DNA from: Actinomycetota bacterium
GTDB taxonomy: Bacteria; Actinomycetota; Thermoleophilia; Gaiellales; Gaiellaceae
Direction of reading: 5' to 3'
DNA length: 58,711 bases
NCBI GenBank assembly: GCA_003139545.1
Contig: PLJC01000032.1
Location: 46,321-105,031 of the forward strand
Part shown: one piece after another, positions 1 through 8,673 of the stretch
Position numbering within the stretch: the first letter of the stretch is position 1
How the letters are laid out: each line of letters begins with the position of its first letter
Translations under genes and position numbers: made by a program
The notes under the pieces: generated by a model
The model's database searches: none
What the model saw: the letters and a program-made list of their open reading frames with translations, nothing else
What the model was told of the DNA's origin: nothing

Positions 1-756
1 CTGCGCGACGCCGAGCACGATGCCGCCTCCGAGCGTGCCCCAGAGCGAGCCGATGCCGCCGATGACGACCGCTTCGAATGCGTAGAGGAGCTGCGCAGCA
101 CCCGCGTTCGGGTCGAACGACGAGCGCATCCCGTAGAAGACGCCGGCGAGAGCCGCCGTAGCTACGGCGATCGCAGTCGCCCGCGCATAGACGGCGCGCG
201 CGTTGATCCCGACGAGCTCGGCGGTGTCGGCGTCCTCGGCGGTCGCGCGCAGCTCGCGCCCGAGCTGCGTGAAGCGGAGCACGAGCTGCAGGCCGCCGAG
301 CACGACGACGGCGACGCCGAACGTCAGCACGTCGAACCACGCGATCGTGAGGCTGCTCGACACCTGCCAGCTCGCGGTCCCGATGTTGCCCTCGTCGAGT
401 GAGTGAACGTCCGGCGAGAAGAAGTACTGCAGGAGGTTCGCGATCACGATCAGCAAGCCGAACGTCGTCAGCAACGGCACGAGCTGCCCCGCGCGCAGGC
501 TCCGCTCGAGCATGGTCCGCTGGAGGAGATACCCGACGACGAGTGCACCCGGCAGCACGGGCGCGAGCGCGAGGTATGTGGAGACGTGCACGTGCTCGGT
601 GAACAGGAACACCATGTATGCGCCGACGAGTGCGAGCGAGCCGTGCGCGAGGTTGATGATCCGCATGACGCCGAACATCAGCGCGAGCCCGCTCGCGAGC
701 AGCGCGTACACACCGCCGAGCAGGACGCCGTGGACGACGACGTTCACCCAGGTCAT
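1..756 (-). CDS. livH: Branched-chain amino acid ABC transporter permease, LivH type (3' end off the window)
   Basis: This is an inner-membrane permease of a HAAT-family importer, which forms the transport channel with a second permease (LivM, not seen here). The visible 252 codons start MTWVNVVVHGVLLGGVYALL and carry the family pattern of many hydrophobic helices, the NLAHGSLALVGAY stretch near residue 37 and the GGIGSLWGTLGGG motif near the left edge. The ATG at 754-756 overlaps the livF stop by 4 bases, so it is the last visible gene of livK-G-F-H. The C-terminus, and probably livM, lie outside the window. Confidence 0.93.
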   Translation of the reverse strand, partial: MTWVNVVVHGVLLGGVYALLASGLALMFGVMRIINLAHGSLALVGAYMVFLFTEHVHVSTYLALAPVLPGALVVGYLLQRTMLERSLRAGQLVPLLTTFGLLIVIANLLQYFFSPDVHSLDEGNIGTASWQVSSSLTIAWFDVLTFGVAVVVLGGLQLVLRFTQLGRELRATAEDADTAELVGINARAVYARATAIAVATAALAGVFYGMRSSFDPNAGAAQLLYAFEAVVIGGIGSLWGTLGGGIVLGVAQ

Positions 757-1472
757 GCCGTCGCTCCCTGCCGGAGGCCGAAGTACGCCTCGGTCACCTG
801 CTCCCGCGTCAGCCCACCGCGCGGGCCTTCGAGCACGATCCGTCCCTCGAGCATGCAGACGACCCGGTCGGCGACGCTCATCGCGCGCGCGAGGTCCTGC
901 TCGACGAGCACGATCGTCGCGCCGCCCTCGAGGAGTGCGGCGAGCGAGCGGTAGACGCCTTCCACGACCACCGGCGCGAGACCGAGCGAGACCTCGTCGA
1001 GGAGCAGAAGCCTCGGGTTCGTCATGAGCGCGCGGCCGATCGCGGTCGCCTGCTGCTCCCCGCCGGAGAGGCTCGCGGCGCGCTTGTGGCGCCGCGGCTG
1101 CAGCAACGGAAAGGCCTCGAGTACCGCGTCGACCGTCCACGGCCCGCTCCGCCTCGCCGCGCTCGCCACGCGGAGGTTCTCCTCCACCGTGAGATTCGGG
1201 AACAGGCGGCGCCCTTCCGGGACGAGCGCGATGCCGCGTTTCACGCGCCGGTGCGCGGCGAGCGAGGTGATGTCACGCCCGTCGAAGGAGATGCGCCCGC
1301 CGGCGGGCCGGTGCGCGCCGGCGATCGCACGCAGCAGCGTCGTCTTGCCGGCGCCGTTCGCGCCGACGAGCGCGAGCGTCTCGCCCTCGGCAACCTCGAG
1401 CGATACCTGCCGAACGGCCTGGAGCAGCCCGTGGCGGACGTTGAGCTCCTCCACGGCGAGCAGCGTGCTCAT
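753..1472 (-). CDS. livF: Branched-chain amino acid ABC transporter ATP-binding protein LivF
   Basis: This is one of the two cytoplasmic ATPases that energise the liv-type importer. The 239 residues show a Walker A GANGAGKTT near residue 40, an LSGGEQQ signature, a Walker B LLLLDEVSLGL and the switch His region VLVEQD. Length is normal for LivF. The ATG start is preferred over a long upstream extension because it overlaps the livG stop as ATGA and homology begins there. It is also coupled by 4 bases to livH downstream. Confidence 0.95.
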   Translation of the reverse strand: MSTLLAVEELNVRHGLLQAVRQVSLEVAEGETLALVGANGAGKTTLLRAIAGAHRPAGGRISFDGRDITSLAAHRRVKRGIALVPEGRRLFPNLTVEENLRVASAARRSGPWTVDAVLEAFPLLQPRRHKRAASLSGGEQQATAIGRALMTNPRLLLLDEVSLGLAPVVVEGVYRSLAALLEGGATIVLVEQDLARAMSVADRVVCMLEGRIVLEGPRGGLTREQVTEAYFGLRQGATA

Positions 1473-2209
1473 ACGGCCGCCGTCCCGAGGTACGCGTCGA
1501 TGACGGCGGCGTCCTTCATGACCGACTCGGGGTCGCCCTCGGCGATGATCCGGCCGCTGTCCATCGCCACCAGGCGCTCCACGACCTGCACGAGCACGTG
1601 GACGATGTGCTCGATCCAGACGATCGCGACCCCCTGCCGCCGCAGCTCGCGGATCGTCTCGACGAGCTGCACCGCCTCTTCGTCCGTGAGGCCGGCGCCG
1701 ATCTCGTCGAGGAGGAGGACCTGTGGGCCGGTCGCGAGCGCCCGCGCGACCTCGAGGCGCTTGCGGTGCAGCAGCCCGAGCGACTCCGCCGACCGGTTCG
1801 CGAGCGGGGTCAGCCCGCACAAGTCGAGGACCTCGGTCACCCTCCGGTACGCGTCACGGCGGCGGTGGCCGCCGCCCGTCGATGCGCCGACGAGGACGTT
1901 CTCGAACACGGTCATGCCGCCGAACGGCTTGGGCACCTGGTGCGCGCGCGCGATCCCGAGGCGGCACCGCGCCGCGGCACCCGACGAGGTGACATCGGCC
2001 CCGCGGAACAGCACCCTCCCGCCGTCGGGCCGCTGCGACCCCGCGAACAGGCTCAGGAGCGTCGTCTTCCCGGCCCCGTTGGGGCCGACGATCCCAACTG
2101 CCTCGTCGGCCCTCACGGAGAAGTTGACGCCGTCCAGCACGACGAGCGCGCCGAACCGCTTCTTCAGCCCGGCCGCGGCGAGCAGCGCCGTGCCGTCAAC
2201 ACCTGGCAT
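1469..2209 (-). CDS. livG: Branched-chain amino acid ABC transporter ATP-binding protein LivG
   Basis: This is the second ATPase of the importer. The 246-residue protein has Walker A GPNGAGKTT, the LivG-typical GIARAHQVPKPFGGMTVFENV segment in two parts, and Walker B LLLDEIGAGL followed by IEHIVHVL. The signature region (SLGLLHRKRLE) departs from the strict LSGGQ form, as in many LivG proteins. Its ATG shares one base with the livK stop (TGATG), and it ends in an ATGA overlap with livF. Confidence 0.94.
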   Translation of the reverse strand: MPGVDGTALLAAAGLKKRFGALVVLDGVNFSVRADEAVGIVGPNGAGKTTLLSLFAGSQRPDGGRVLFRGADVTSSGAAARCRLGIARAHQVPKPFGGMTVFENVLVGASTGGGHRRRDAYRRVTEVLDLCGLTPLANRSAESLGLLHRKRLEVARALATGPQVLLLDEIGAGLTDEEAVQLVETIRELRRQGVAIVWIEHIVHVLVQVVERLVAMDSGRIIAEGDPESVMKDAAVIDAYLGTAAV

Positions 2210-3549
2210 CAACCGGGATAGGGCTTGAGCCTCGCCTGGATGGGCACGTTGTGGTCGTCCGAGTGCTCGCAAAGGACGAAGTCGAGCGGGAACTTCCCCT
2301 TCGACGGCACCCACTGCCCACCGATGATCGGCGTCGTGACGACGTTCGGCACCGGGTTCCTCTTCCCCCCGGCGCCCCAGTGGAGCCGGCCGGACGGCGT
2401 CATGACGCTGAGCGTCTTCATCGCGTTCGCGACCGCCGTCTTGTCCTTCGGGTTGCCGCTCTTCTCGAGCACCGCCTGCGCGACGTCGAACAGCGACATT
2501 GAAGCGCCGAGCTGTTGGTTCCACTGGCGGCCCGTCTTCGCCGTGTACCCATCGCCGATGTGCTTCGACGACAGGCCTGTCAGAGGCGACGAGTACGGGA
2601 AGTGCGGCGTCCAGTACGCGCCGCTCGCCAGGTACGGGCCGAGCTTGCCGGACGCGGCGATCTGCGACGGGAACAGGCCGGTCTTCGCGAGCTGCGCGAT
2701 CTTGCACATCTTCGTATAGCCCTGCTGCGCCGCCTGCTTCCACAAGGTCGTGAAATCGGGCGGGATCGGGGCGCAGTGGAAGATCTCGCAGTTGTGCTGC
2801 TTGTAGCCGGTGATGAGCGACGTGTAGTCGGTCTGCCCGTCCTGGTATCCGCCCGGATCGAAGACCTTGTAGCCCGCCTTCTCGAGCAGCGGGATGAGGC
2901 CCGAGCGGAAGGCGTTGCCGTCGGTGTCGTTCGGGTACATGACGCCGACGACCTTGTTCGTCTTCACCTGCGGCCACAAGTCCTCGTACGCGTCGGCGAA
3001 CTGCTGCGTGCCGAAGCTGAAGAGGTACGAGTAGTGGAACGGGTTTGGGCCGCCCGGCTTCGCGCCGCGGCCGAAGTACCACGCCTCCCACGGATCCACC
3101 GTGCCGACGCACGGCACGCCCGCCGCCTCGCACGCGTCGGCGACCGGGTTGACGACCTCGGGGGTCGACGTCGTGAGCATGAGGTCGACGTTGTTGCTGT
3201 GGATCAGCGTGTTCGCGACCTGCGCAGCCGTTGCGGGGCTCGACTGGCTGTCCTTGTTGACGATGTTCACCGCGTACTTCTTGCCGCCGACCGTCAGCCC
3301 CTTCGCAAAGCCCTTCTTCGCGAGGGAGATGATGTACGGATCGCCCTCGCCGAAGCCCCCTGCCGCACCGGTGAGCGGGCTGACGAACCCGATTGTGATC
3401 GTGTTCGACGCGTCCCACGTGATCGGCCGCGCCCAGATCGGGTCGGCGAGCGCGCCCGAGACGACGAGGCCGCCCGCGCCCACAGCGCCGCGCTTGAGCA
3501 ACTCCCGGCGGGAGATGCCACCGCCGCCCGTTCGCGCTTCCTCAGTCAT
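2209..3549 (-). CDS. livK: ABC transporter periplasmic substrate-binding protein, LivK-like, Tat-exported
   Basis: This is the extracytoplasmic receptor of the importer (Peripla_BP_6 family). The 446-residue precursor has a twin-arginine signal near residue 14 (SRRELLKRG followed by a small hydrophobic run and ADPIWA), so it is probably exported folded. The mature part starts TITIGFVSPLTGAAG, typical of LivK/AmiC folds. The substrate may be an amino acid, an amide or an aromatic acid, since the family is broad. ATG at 3547-3549 was chosen because a GGAGGAGG ribosome site precedes it; the longer frame has none. It is the first gene of livK-G-F-H. Confidence 0.92.
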   Translation of the reverse strand: MTEEARTGGGGISRRELLKRGAVGAGGLVVSGALADPIWARPITWDASNTITIGFVSPLTGAAGGFGEGDPYIISLAKKGFAKGLTVGGKKYAVNIVNKDSQSSPATAAQVANTLIHSNNVDLMLTTSTPEVVNPVADACEAAGVPCVGTVDPWEAWYFGRGAKPGGPNPFHYSYLFSFGTQQFADAYEDLWPQVKTNKVVGVMYPNDTDGNAFRSGLIPLLEKAGYKVFDPGGYQDGQTDYTSLITGYKQHNCEIFHCAPIPPDFTTLWKQAAQQGYTKMCKIAQLAKTGLFPSQIAASGKLGPYLASGAYWTPHFPYSSPLTGLSSKHIGDGYTAKTGRQWNQQLGASMSLFDVAQAVLEKSGNPKDKTAVANAMKTLSVMTPSGRLHWGAGGKRNPVPNVVTTPIIGGQWVPSKGKFPLDFVLCEHSDDHNVPIQARLKPYPG

Positions 3550-3611
3550 TCGACCTCCTCCACCAAGAGATGCCGGAATGGCTGCGGACGCTACGCCTGT
3601 GTCCGTCCACT

Positions 3612-3640
3612 TGTCAAGACACCGTTCCATTTATTAGAAC
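3612..3640. promoter_or_regulatory. Divergent livK/iclR control region with candidate operator
   Basis: The 98-base gap between livK and the IclR gene is unusually AT-rich for this window around 3621-3640. It contains an inverted repeat GTTC-N9-GAAC (3624-3640). On the minus strand a perfect TTGACA lies at 3612-3617, suitable as a -35 for livK, although no good -10 is visible at 17 bases. Autoregulation and control of livKGFH by the neighbouring IclR protein is the simplest reading, but is inferred from position only. Confidence 0.4.
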
Positions 3641-3647
3641 ACAGTCG

Positions 3648-4430
3648 ATGACCGCGGACGCCGGCTTCTCGCAATCGCTCGAGCGCGGGCTCGCAATCCT
3701 GTCCGCGTTCCGCTCCGGGCGCCCCCTGCTCGGCGTCAGCGAGCTCGGCCGCGACGTCGGCCTGAGCCGATCGACGACGCACCGGTACGTCGCGACCCTC
3801 GCCGTACTCGGCTATCTCGAGCAGGATCCGGCGACGAAGAAGTACCGCCTCGGCCCGCGCGTGATCGACCTCGGCTTCTCGGCCATCAACTCGATGGAGC
3901 TGCGCGAGATCGCAGCTCCGCACCTGCGTGAGCTCTCGGACGAGACGGGCTACACCGTGAACATGGCGATCCTCGACGACCTCGACATCGTCTACGTCGA
4001 CCGCGTGCGCAGCGCACAGCCGGGCCAGCGGGAGATCGACCTCAACCTCCACGTCGGCGCGCGGCTGCCGGCGTACTGCACGTCCCTCGGCAAAGTGCTG
4101 CTCGCGCAGCTGCCGGCGGAGGAGCGCGACGAGCGGCTGCGGCGCATCGACTTCGCGCGGCGCGGACCGAACACCCTGACGTCACGCACGGCGCTCGAGG
4201 CCGAGCTCGAGCGCGTGCGGCGGGCGGGCTATGCGATCAACAACGAGGAGCTGGCCTACGGCCTGCGGTCGATCGCTGCGCCCGTTCTGACGCACGACGG
4301 CGCGGCCGCCGCCGCGATCAACCTCGCGGTGCACAGCTCGATGGTGTCGAGCGCCAACATGGGCGCCCGCTTCGGTCCGGTGCTCATGCGAACAGCCGCG
4401 GACATCTCCGCGCGGCTCGGCTACCGCTAG
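3648..4430 (+). CDS. IclR-family transcriptional regulator
   Basis: This is a 260-residue DNA-binding regulator. Residues 5-70 form the winged helix (SQSLERGLAIL, then LSRSTTHRYVATLAVLGYL) and residues 80-255 the IclR effector domain (GSxA-like segment LRSIAAPVL near 210, PAYCTSLGKVLLA near 145). IclR proteins commonly control uptake and breakdown of aromatic or other carboxylic acids. Divergence from livK suggests it senses the imported compound or a product of the genes that follow. ATG at 3648 was chosen over an upstream in-frame ATG at 3570 because the homology starts just after it. Confidence 0.93.
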   Translation: MTADAGFSQSLERGLAILSAFRSGRPLLGVSELGRDVGLSRSTTHRYVATLAVLGYLEQDPATKKYRLGPRVIDLGFSAINSMELREIAAPHLRELSDETGYTVNMAILDDLDIVYVDRVRSAQPGQREIDLNLHVGARLPAYCTSLGKVLLAQLPAEERDERLRRIDFARRGPNTLTSRTALEAELERVRRAGYAINNEELAYGLRSIAAPVLTHDGAAAAAINLAVHSSMVSSANMGARFGPVLMRTAADISARLGYR

Positions 4431-5251
4431 AGGCCCAACAGCCGCACCGCGTTCTCCTCGAGGATGAGTGGGCGCACCTCGTCGCGGAACGGCGCCTGCT
4501 CGAAGTCGGCGAGCCAGCGGTCGGGCGTGATCAGCGGGAAGTCGGAGCCGAACAGCACTCTGTCGCGCAGCTGCGTGTTCGCGTACTGCACGAGCTGCGG
4601 CGGGAAGTACTTCGGCGACCAGCCGGACAAGTCGATCCAGACGTTCTCCTTGTGCAGACAGACCGAGATCGCCTCGTCCTGCCACGGGAACGACGGATGC
4701 GCCATGACGATCTTCAGCTCGGGGAAATCGGCGGCGACGTCATCGAGGCAGATCGGGTTCGAGTACTTGAGGCGCAGCCCGCCGCCGCCGCGCACTCCCG
4801 TGCCGATGCCACTGTGACCGGTGTGGAAGAGCGCGGGCAGGCCGGCCGCCGCGATCGCCTCGTAGAGCGGGTACGCGACGCGGTCGTTCGGGAAGAACGC
4901 CTGCAGGTTGGGATGGAACTTGAAGCCGCGCGCCCCCGCCGCGATCCTCGCCTGCACGCGCTCGAGCGCGTCGGGACGGGCCGGGTCGACAGTCGCGAAC
5001 GGGATGACGACGTCGGGATCGGCCGAGAGGATCTCGTCGTCGGGGATCGGCGGGATGCCGCTGCTGAGCTCCCAGTCGACCGTGAACACGACCGCACGCA
5101 TGTTGCGCTCGCGGTAGTACGCGACGACGTCGTCGATCGTCGGCAGCAGCCCGTCGCCGTGGAAGTAGCGCGCGGCCGCGGCGCGGAGCTCGGACGGCAT
5201 CGGATCGTGTCCCGCGCGCGAGCGCTCCACATGAACGTGCACGTCGATCAC
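4427..5251 (-). CDS. Amidohydrolase family 2 metal-dependent hydrolase/decarboxylase
   Basis: This is a TIM-barrel enzyme of the amidohydrolase-2 group, which includes ring-cleavage-product hydrolases and nonoxidative decarboxylases. Over 274 residues the metal ligands are visible: HVHV at residues 5-8, HTGHSG near 150, MAHPSFPW near 190 and GSDFP near 245. The GTG start at 5249-5251 puts the HxH motif right at the N-terminus, as is usual. Its stop shares the palindrome CTAG with the stop of the converging IclR gene. The reaction is not decidable from sequence; context suggests catabolism of the transported compound. Confidence 0.85.
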   Translation of the reverse strand: MIDVHVHVERSRAGHDPMPSELRAAAARYFHGDGLLPTIDDVVAYYRERNMRAVVFTVDWELSSGIPPIPDDEILSADPDVVIPFATVDPARPDALERVQARIAAGARGFKFHPNLQAFFPNDRVAYPLYEAIAAAGLPALFHTGHSGIGTGVRGGGGLRLKYSNPICLDDVAADFPELKIVMAHPSFPWQDEAISVCLHKENVWIDLSGWSPKYFPPQLVQYANTQLRDRVLFGSDFPLITPDRWLADFEQAPFRDEVRPLILEENAVRLLGL

Positions 5252-5498
5252 GGCGACACCGTACCCAGCTCCACCTGCAGCGCGCTCCCGCTGCAAGCAG
5301 ATCCCAGTCGGAGCCGGGCGGGGCCGACGAGCGAAGCGCTCGTAAGCAGGCCGTTTCGCCGTCGAAGCTGTGTGCGCCGTCCCGCTCGGGAATGCGCGGA
5401 GGCATGCCGCGACGAGCTCGCGAGACGACACGTCGCCGCGTGCGAGCGCGTCGGACGCCTCGATGACACCAGGTCTGCGAGCCCCGGCACGAGTGCGA

Positions 5499-5510
5499 TA
5501 TACACCACCG
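5499..5510 (+). promoter_or_regulatory. Candidate -10 element for a leaderless MetE-like mRNA
   Basis: TATACA at 5499-5504 ends 6 bases before the ATG at 5511, so transcription would begin at or next to the start codon. No Shine-Dalgarno precedes the ATG, which fits a leaderless message. The -35 position is weak. The rest of the 259-base gap between the divergent amidohydrolase and this gene holds nothing else recognisable. Confidence 0.35.
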
Positions 5511-6629
5511 ATGGCGCGCCGAATGTCTCCTCCCTTCCGCGCCGACCATGTCGGCAGCCTGTTGCGTCCACGACGCCTGCTGCAGGCGCGGGACGACCAC
5601 GCCGCCGGAAGGATCGACGCCGCCGAGCTGCGCGCGATCGAGGACGATGCGATCCGCGAGATCGTGCGCATACAGGAGGACGTCGGCCTACAGTCGGCGA
5701 CAGACGGTGAGTTCCGCCGCGCCTCGTGGCACATGGACTTCATCTACCAGCTGGACGGCGTTACCAAGGAGGCCGGCCACATCTCGGTGAAGTTCCACAA
5801 CCCGACGGGCGACATCGAGTTCACGCCGGCTGCGCTCCACGTCAACGGCCGGCTCGGCGTCTCGCGCACGATCTTCGGCGACGACTTCGGCTTCCTACAG
5901 CAGTCGGTGACGAGCGCCGTCCCGAAGCTGACGATCCCGTCACCGAGCATGGTCCACTACCGCGGCGGCAAGGCCGCGGTCGACCGCGACGTGTATCCCG
6001 ACCTCGACTCGTTCTGGGCCGATCTGACAAAGGCGTACGCCGAGCAGGTGCGACGGCTCGGCGAGATGGGCTGCACGTACCTCCAGTTCGACGACACGAG
6101 CCTCGCGTACCTCAACGACCCCCACCAGCGCGAGTATGTCGGCTCGATCGGCGGCGACCCCGAGCGGCAGCACGTGGAGTACATCCATCACATCAACGAG
6201 GCGCTCGCGGCGCGGCCTGCGGGGATGTCGGTGACGACGCACATGTGCCGCGGCAACTTCCGCTCGTCGTGGGCCGCGGAGGGGAGCTACGACTTCGTCG
6301 CCGAAGCGCTCTTCAACGAGCTCGACGTGGATGGGTTCTTCATGGAGTGGGACGACGAGCGCTCCGGCGGGTTCGCGCCACTGCGCTTCGTCCCGAAGGG
6401 GAAGCAGGTGGTGCTCGGGCTCGTCACGACCAAGCGCGGCGAGCTCGAGGAGAAGGACGCGATCAAGCGCCGGATCGAGGAGGCCGCAACCTTCGTCGAC
6501 GTCGACCAGCTCTGTCTCTCGCCACAGTGCGGCTTTTCGTCGACGGTCGAGGGCAACGACCTCACGGTCGAACAGGAGCTCGCGAAGCTGCGCCTCATTG
6601 TCGAGGTCGCACACGACGTCTGGGGGTAA
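5511..6629 (+). CDS. Cobalamin-independent methionine synthase-like protein (MetE C-terminal domain, YxjG group)
   Basis: This 372-residue protein corresponds to the catalytic C-terminal barrel of MetE and lacks the N-terminal domain, like the stand-alone YxjG/YxjH group. The zinc ligands match the family: HMC in THMCRGN, a Glu in FFMEWDD and a Cys in SPQCGF. Such proteins may transfer a methyl group to a thiol, or act as zinc-thiol alkyl transferases in degradation pathways (the family includes epoxyalkane:CoM transferase). Its place between an amidohydrolase and an acyl-CoA ligase favours a catabolic role over methionine synthesis. Inference only. Confidence 0.85.
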   Translation: MARRMSPPFRADHVGSLLRPRRLLQARDDHAAGRIDAAELRAIEDDAIREIVRIQEDVGLQSATDGEFRRASWHMDFIYQLDGVTKEAGHISVKFHNPTGDIEFTPAALHVNGRLGVSRTIFGDDFGFLQQSVTSAVPKLTIPSPSMVHYRGGKAAVDRDVYPDLDSFWADLTKAYAEQVRRLGEMGCTYLQFDDTSLAYLNDPHQREYVGSIGGDPERQHVEYIHHINEALAARPAGMSVTTHMCRGNFRSSWAAEGSYDFVAEALFNELDVDGFFMEWDDERSGGFAPLRFVPKGKQVVLGLVTTKRGELEEKDAIKRRIEEAATFVDVDQLCLSPQCGFSSTVEGNDLTVEQELAKLRLIVEVAHDVWG

Positions 6630-6630
6630 C

Positions 6631-7962
6631 CTGGCGACGCTGCTCGCGGAGGCGGCCGCGGACGCACCCGGCCGGCCCGCGCTCCTGCACGACGGACAGC
6701 GGATCGTCTACGCCGAGCTCGACACGCTCGCGGCGCGTGCGGCGGGCGCCCTGCGCGACCGCGGCGTCAGGCCCGGCGACCGCGTCGCGCTCGCTCTCCC
6801 CAACCGCCCCGACTTCGTCGCCGCCTACCACGGCGCCCTCCGCCTCGGGGCGATCGTCGTGCCGATCAACCCGTTGCTGAGCGAGCGCGAGCAGCACGAG
6901 CGGATCGCTGACGCAGATGCGCGCGTCGTCGTCAGCGGCCCGCTCGACGGCGCGCCGGTCGACGGCGTCGCCGGGATCACCGGCGACGACGTCGCCGTCG
7001 TCCTCTACTCCTCGGGCACGACCGGCTCGCCGAAGCGGATCGAGCTCACGCACGCAGGCCTGCGTCTCAACGCGGAGTACGTCGCGTACGACGCCCTGCA
7101 GCTGCACAAGGACGACGTCCTGTTCGGTTCGGCACCGCTCGCGCACGTGTTTGCGATGACCGGCTGCATGAATGCCGCGCTCGCCGCGCGCGCATGCCTC
7201 GCGCTCGTGGAGCGGTTCGAACCGCACGCCGCCCTCGACCTGATCGAGCACGGGCATGTGACGGTGTTCATGGGAGTACCGGCGATGTGCGTCGCACTCC
7301 TCGCGACCGGCCGCAGCGCGCCGCTCCGCCTCGCGCACATCGGCGGCGCACCATTGGCGGTCGAGACGCTGCACGCCTTCGAGGAGCGCTTCGGCACGAC
7401 GGTGCTCGAGGGCTACGGCATGACGGAGGTCGGGGGCATGGCAACGTCCAACCACGCCGGCCGCGAGCGCAAGCCCGGCACGGTGGGAACGCCCGCCGCC
7501 GGCGGACAAGTGCGCATCGAGAGCAACGGCACGGGCGAGGTTCTGCTCCTGAGCCCGACGATCATGCGCGGGCACGACGGGTGGCTGGCGACAGGCGACG
7601 TCGGCTACCTCGACGACGACGGCTACTTGCACCTCGTCGACCGCAAGAAGGACGTCATCCTCCGCGGCGGCTACTCGGTCTACCCGCGCGAGATCGAGGA
7701 AGTGCTGTTCGCGCACCCACACGTGTACGAGGCGGTCGTACTCGGCGTGCCCGACGAGCGCCTCGGCGAAGAGGTGGTCGCGCTCGTCGTCCCGGCCGAC
7801 CCGGCCTGCGATCCCGTTGAGCTGCAGGCGTACGCACGCGAACGCGTCGCCGCCTACGCCTATCCGCGACGCGTCGTGCTGGTGGACGACTTCCCCCGCA
7901 GCGCGACCGGCAAGATTCTTCGCCGCGAGATCGACCGCGAGGCCCTCAGAACGCACTCGTGA
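6631..7962 (+). CDS. Acyl-CoA ligase / AMP-dependent synthetase (start codon uncertain)
   Basis: This ANL-superfamily enzyme activates a carboxylic acid to the CoA thioester. Motifs appear in order: YSSGTTGSPK (ATP loop), GYGMTE, WLATGDVGYLD, DRKKDVILRGG and the C-terminal SATGKILR lysine. At about 443 residues it is short for the family. The start is odd: the only in-frame ATG lies 300 bases back inside the MetE-like gene, with no GTG nearer. Options are TTG at 6598 or CTG at 6631; the latter sits two bases after the upstream TAA, behind a GGGGG tract, and fits the usual N-terminus. Substrate unknown; probably co-transcribed with the MetE-like gene. Confidence 0.87.
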   Translation: MATLLAEAAADAPGRPALLHDGQRIVYAELDTLAARAAGALRDRGVRPGDRVALALPNRPDFVAAYHGALRLGAIVVPINPLLSEREQHERIADADARVVVSGPLDGAPVDGVAGITGDDVAVVLYSSGTTGSPKRIELTHAGLRLNAEYVAYDALQLHKDDVLFGSAPLAHVFAMTGCMNAALAARACLALVERFEPHAALDLIEHGHVTVFMGVPAMCVALLATGRSAPLRLAHIGGAPLAVETLHAFEERFGTTVLEGYGMTEVGGMATSNHAGRERKPGTVGTPAAGGQVRIESNGTGEVLLLSPTIMRGHDGWLATGDVGYLDDDGYLHLVDRKKDVILRGGYSVYPREIEEVLFAHPHVYEAVVLGVPDERLGEEVVALVVPADPACDPVELQAYARERVAAYAYPRRVVLVDDFPRSATGKILRREIDREALRTHS

Positions 7963-8154
7963 CCTTGAGCATTCCCCACACTGCGGGACACACAGACGCG
8001 CTGCACACGCCTTCCTAAAACGGCAAGGACGAGTCGCGAGCGGTTACGGCCAGACTAAAGGCGGTCGCCAGCGGCCCAGACGGCATCGCCGACAACACTC
8101 TCGTAGAGCTCCTGCCGGCCGGAAATCGGCCGCGGATCAAGCTCTCCGCTCTCG

Positions 8155-8487
8155 TGGACGCGCGGAAAGTCGATCGACACCTTCTGCCCGATGGGGCCTG
8201 TCGTACCGCGCGAGCAGGTCGGCGAGCCGCAGCAGTTGCCGATTCGCTGTCGCGTCAACGGCGAGATCGTGCAAGAAGCGACAACCGCCGACATGGTCTT
8301 CGGAGTCGCCGAGCTCATCGCGTTCATCAGCGAGACCATCACGCTCGAACCAGGCGACATCATCGCCACCGGCACCCCGCCGGGAGTGGCCATGGGCAAA
8401 AACGGCGACCGGCAGTACCTGCAAGCCGGTGATGTCGTCGAGGTCGAGATCGACCGCATCGGCGTGCTGCGAAACCCTGTCCAGTAG
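8155..8487 (+). pseudogene. C-terminal fragment of a fumarylacetoacetate hydrolase-family protein
   Basis: Translation from 8155 gives WTRGKSIDTFCPMGP, then VNGEIVQEATTADMVF, LEPGDIIATGTPPGV and GDVVEVEIDRIGVLRNPV. This is the standard C-terminal half of FAH-family hydratases/isomerases such as 2-hydroxyhepta-2,4-diene-dioate isomerase. The N-terminal half, with the metal-binding EXE residues, is absent; a TAG at 8104-8106 closes the frame just upstream. An internal ATG at 8191 could give 98 residues, but these would not form the fold. It is a relic of a ring-cleavage pathway gene, consistent with the catabolic neighbours. Confidence 0.75.
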
Positions 8488-8673
8488 GTGCTTCTAGGGC
8501 GACGGTGACGATCGCCTGAACTCGCCTTGTCGCTAGCCATCTACAGTTCGTCTACCTGGACACGCCGAACGCAGGCGGTCTACGCGGAAACGGCGAACCG
8601 CTCGAACCCCTTGACCGCGCTCGCGGCGGACTCCTCGAACTACGCCGCACTCCCCGGGAGGATCACGGCGGGC

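Noticed and set aside
2515..3651. Long plus-strand open frame across livK
   Set aside because: It is arginine/alanine-rich shadow coding antisense to a clear substrate-binding protein; GC-rich third positions keep the opposite frames open throughout the window. Same for 4652-5710, 24099-25373, 47840-48898 and 53140-54225.
8055..8540. Minus-strand frame over the FAH remnant
   Set aside because: The plus strand shows unmistakable FAH-family residues over the same bases; the minus translation has no recognisable domain.
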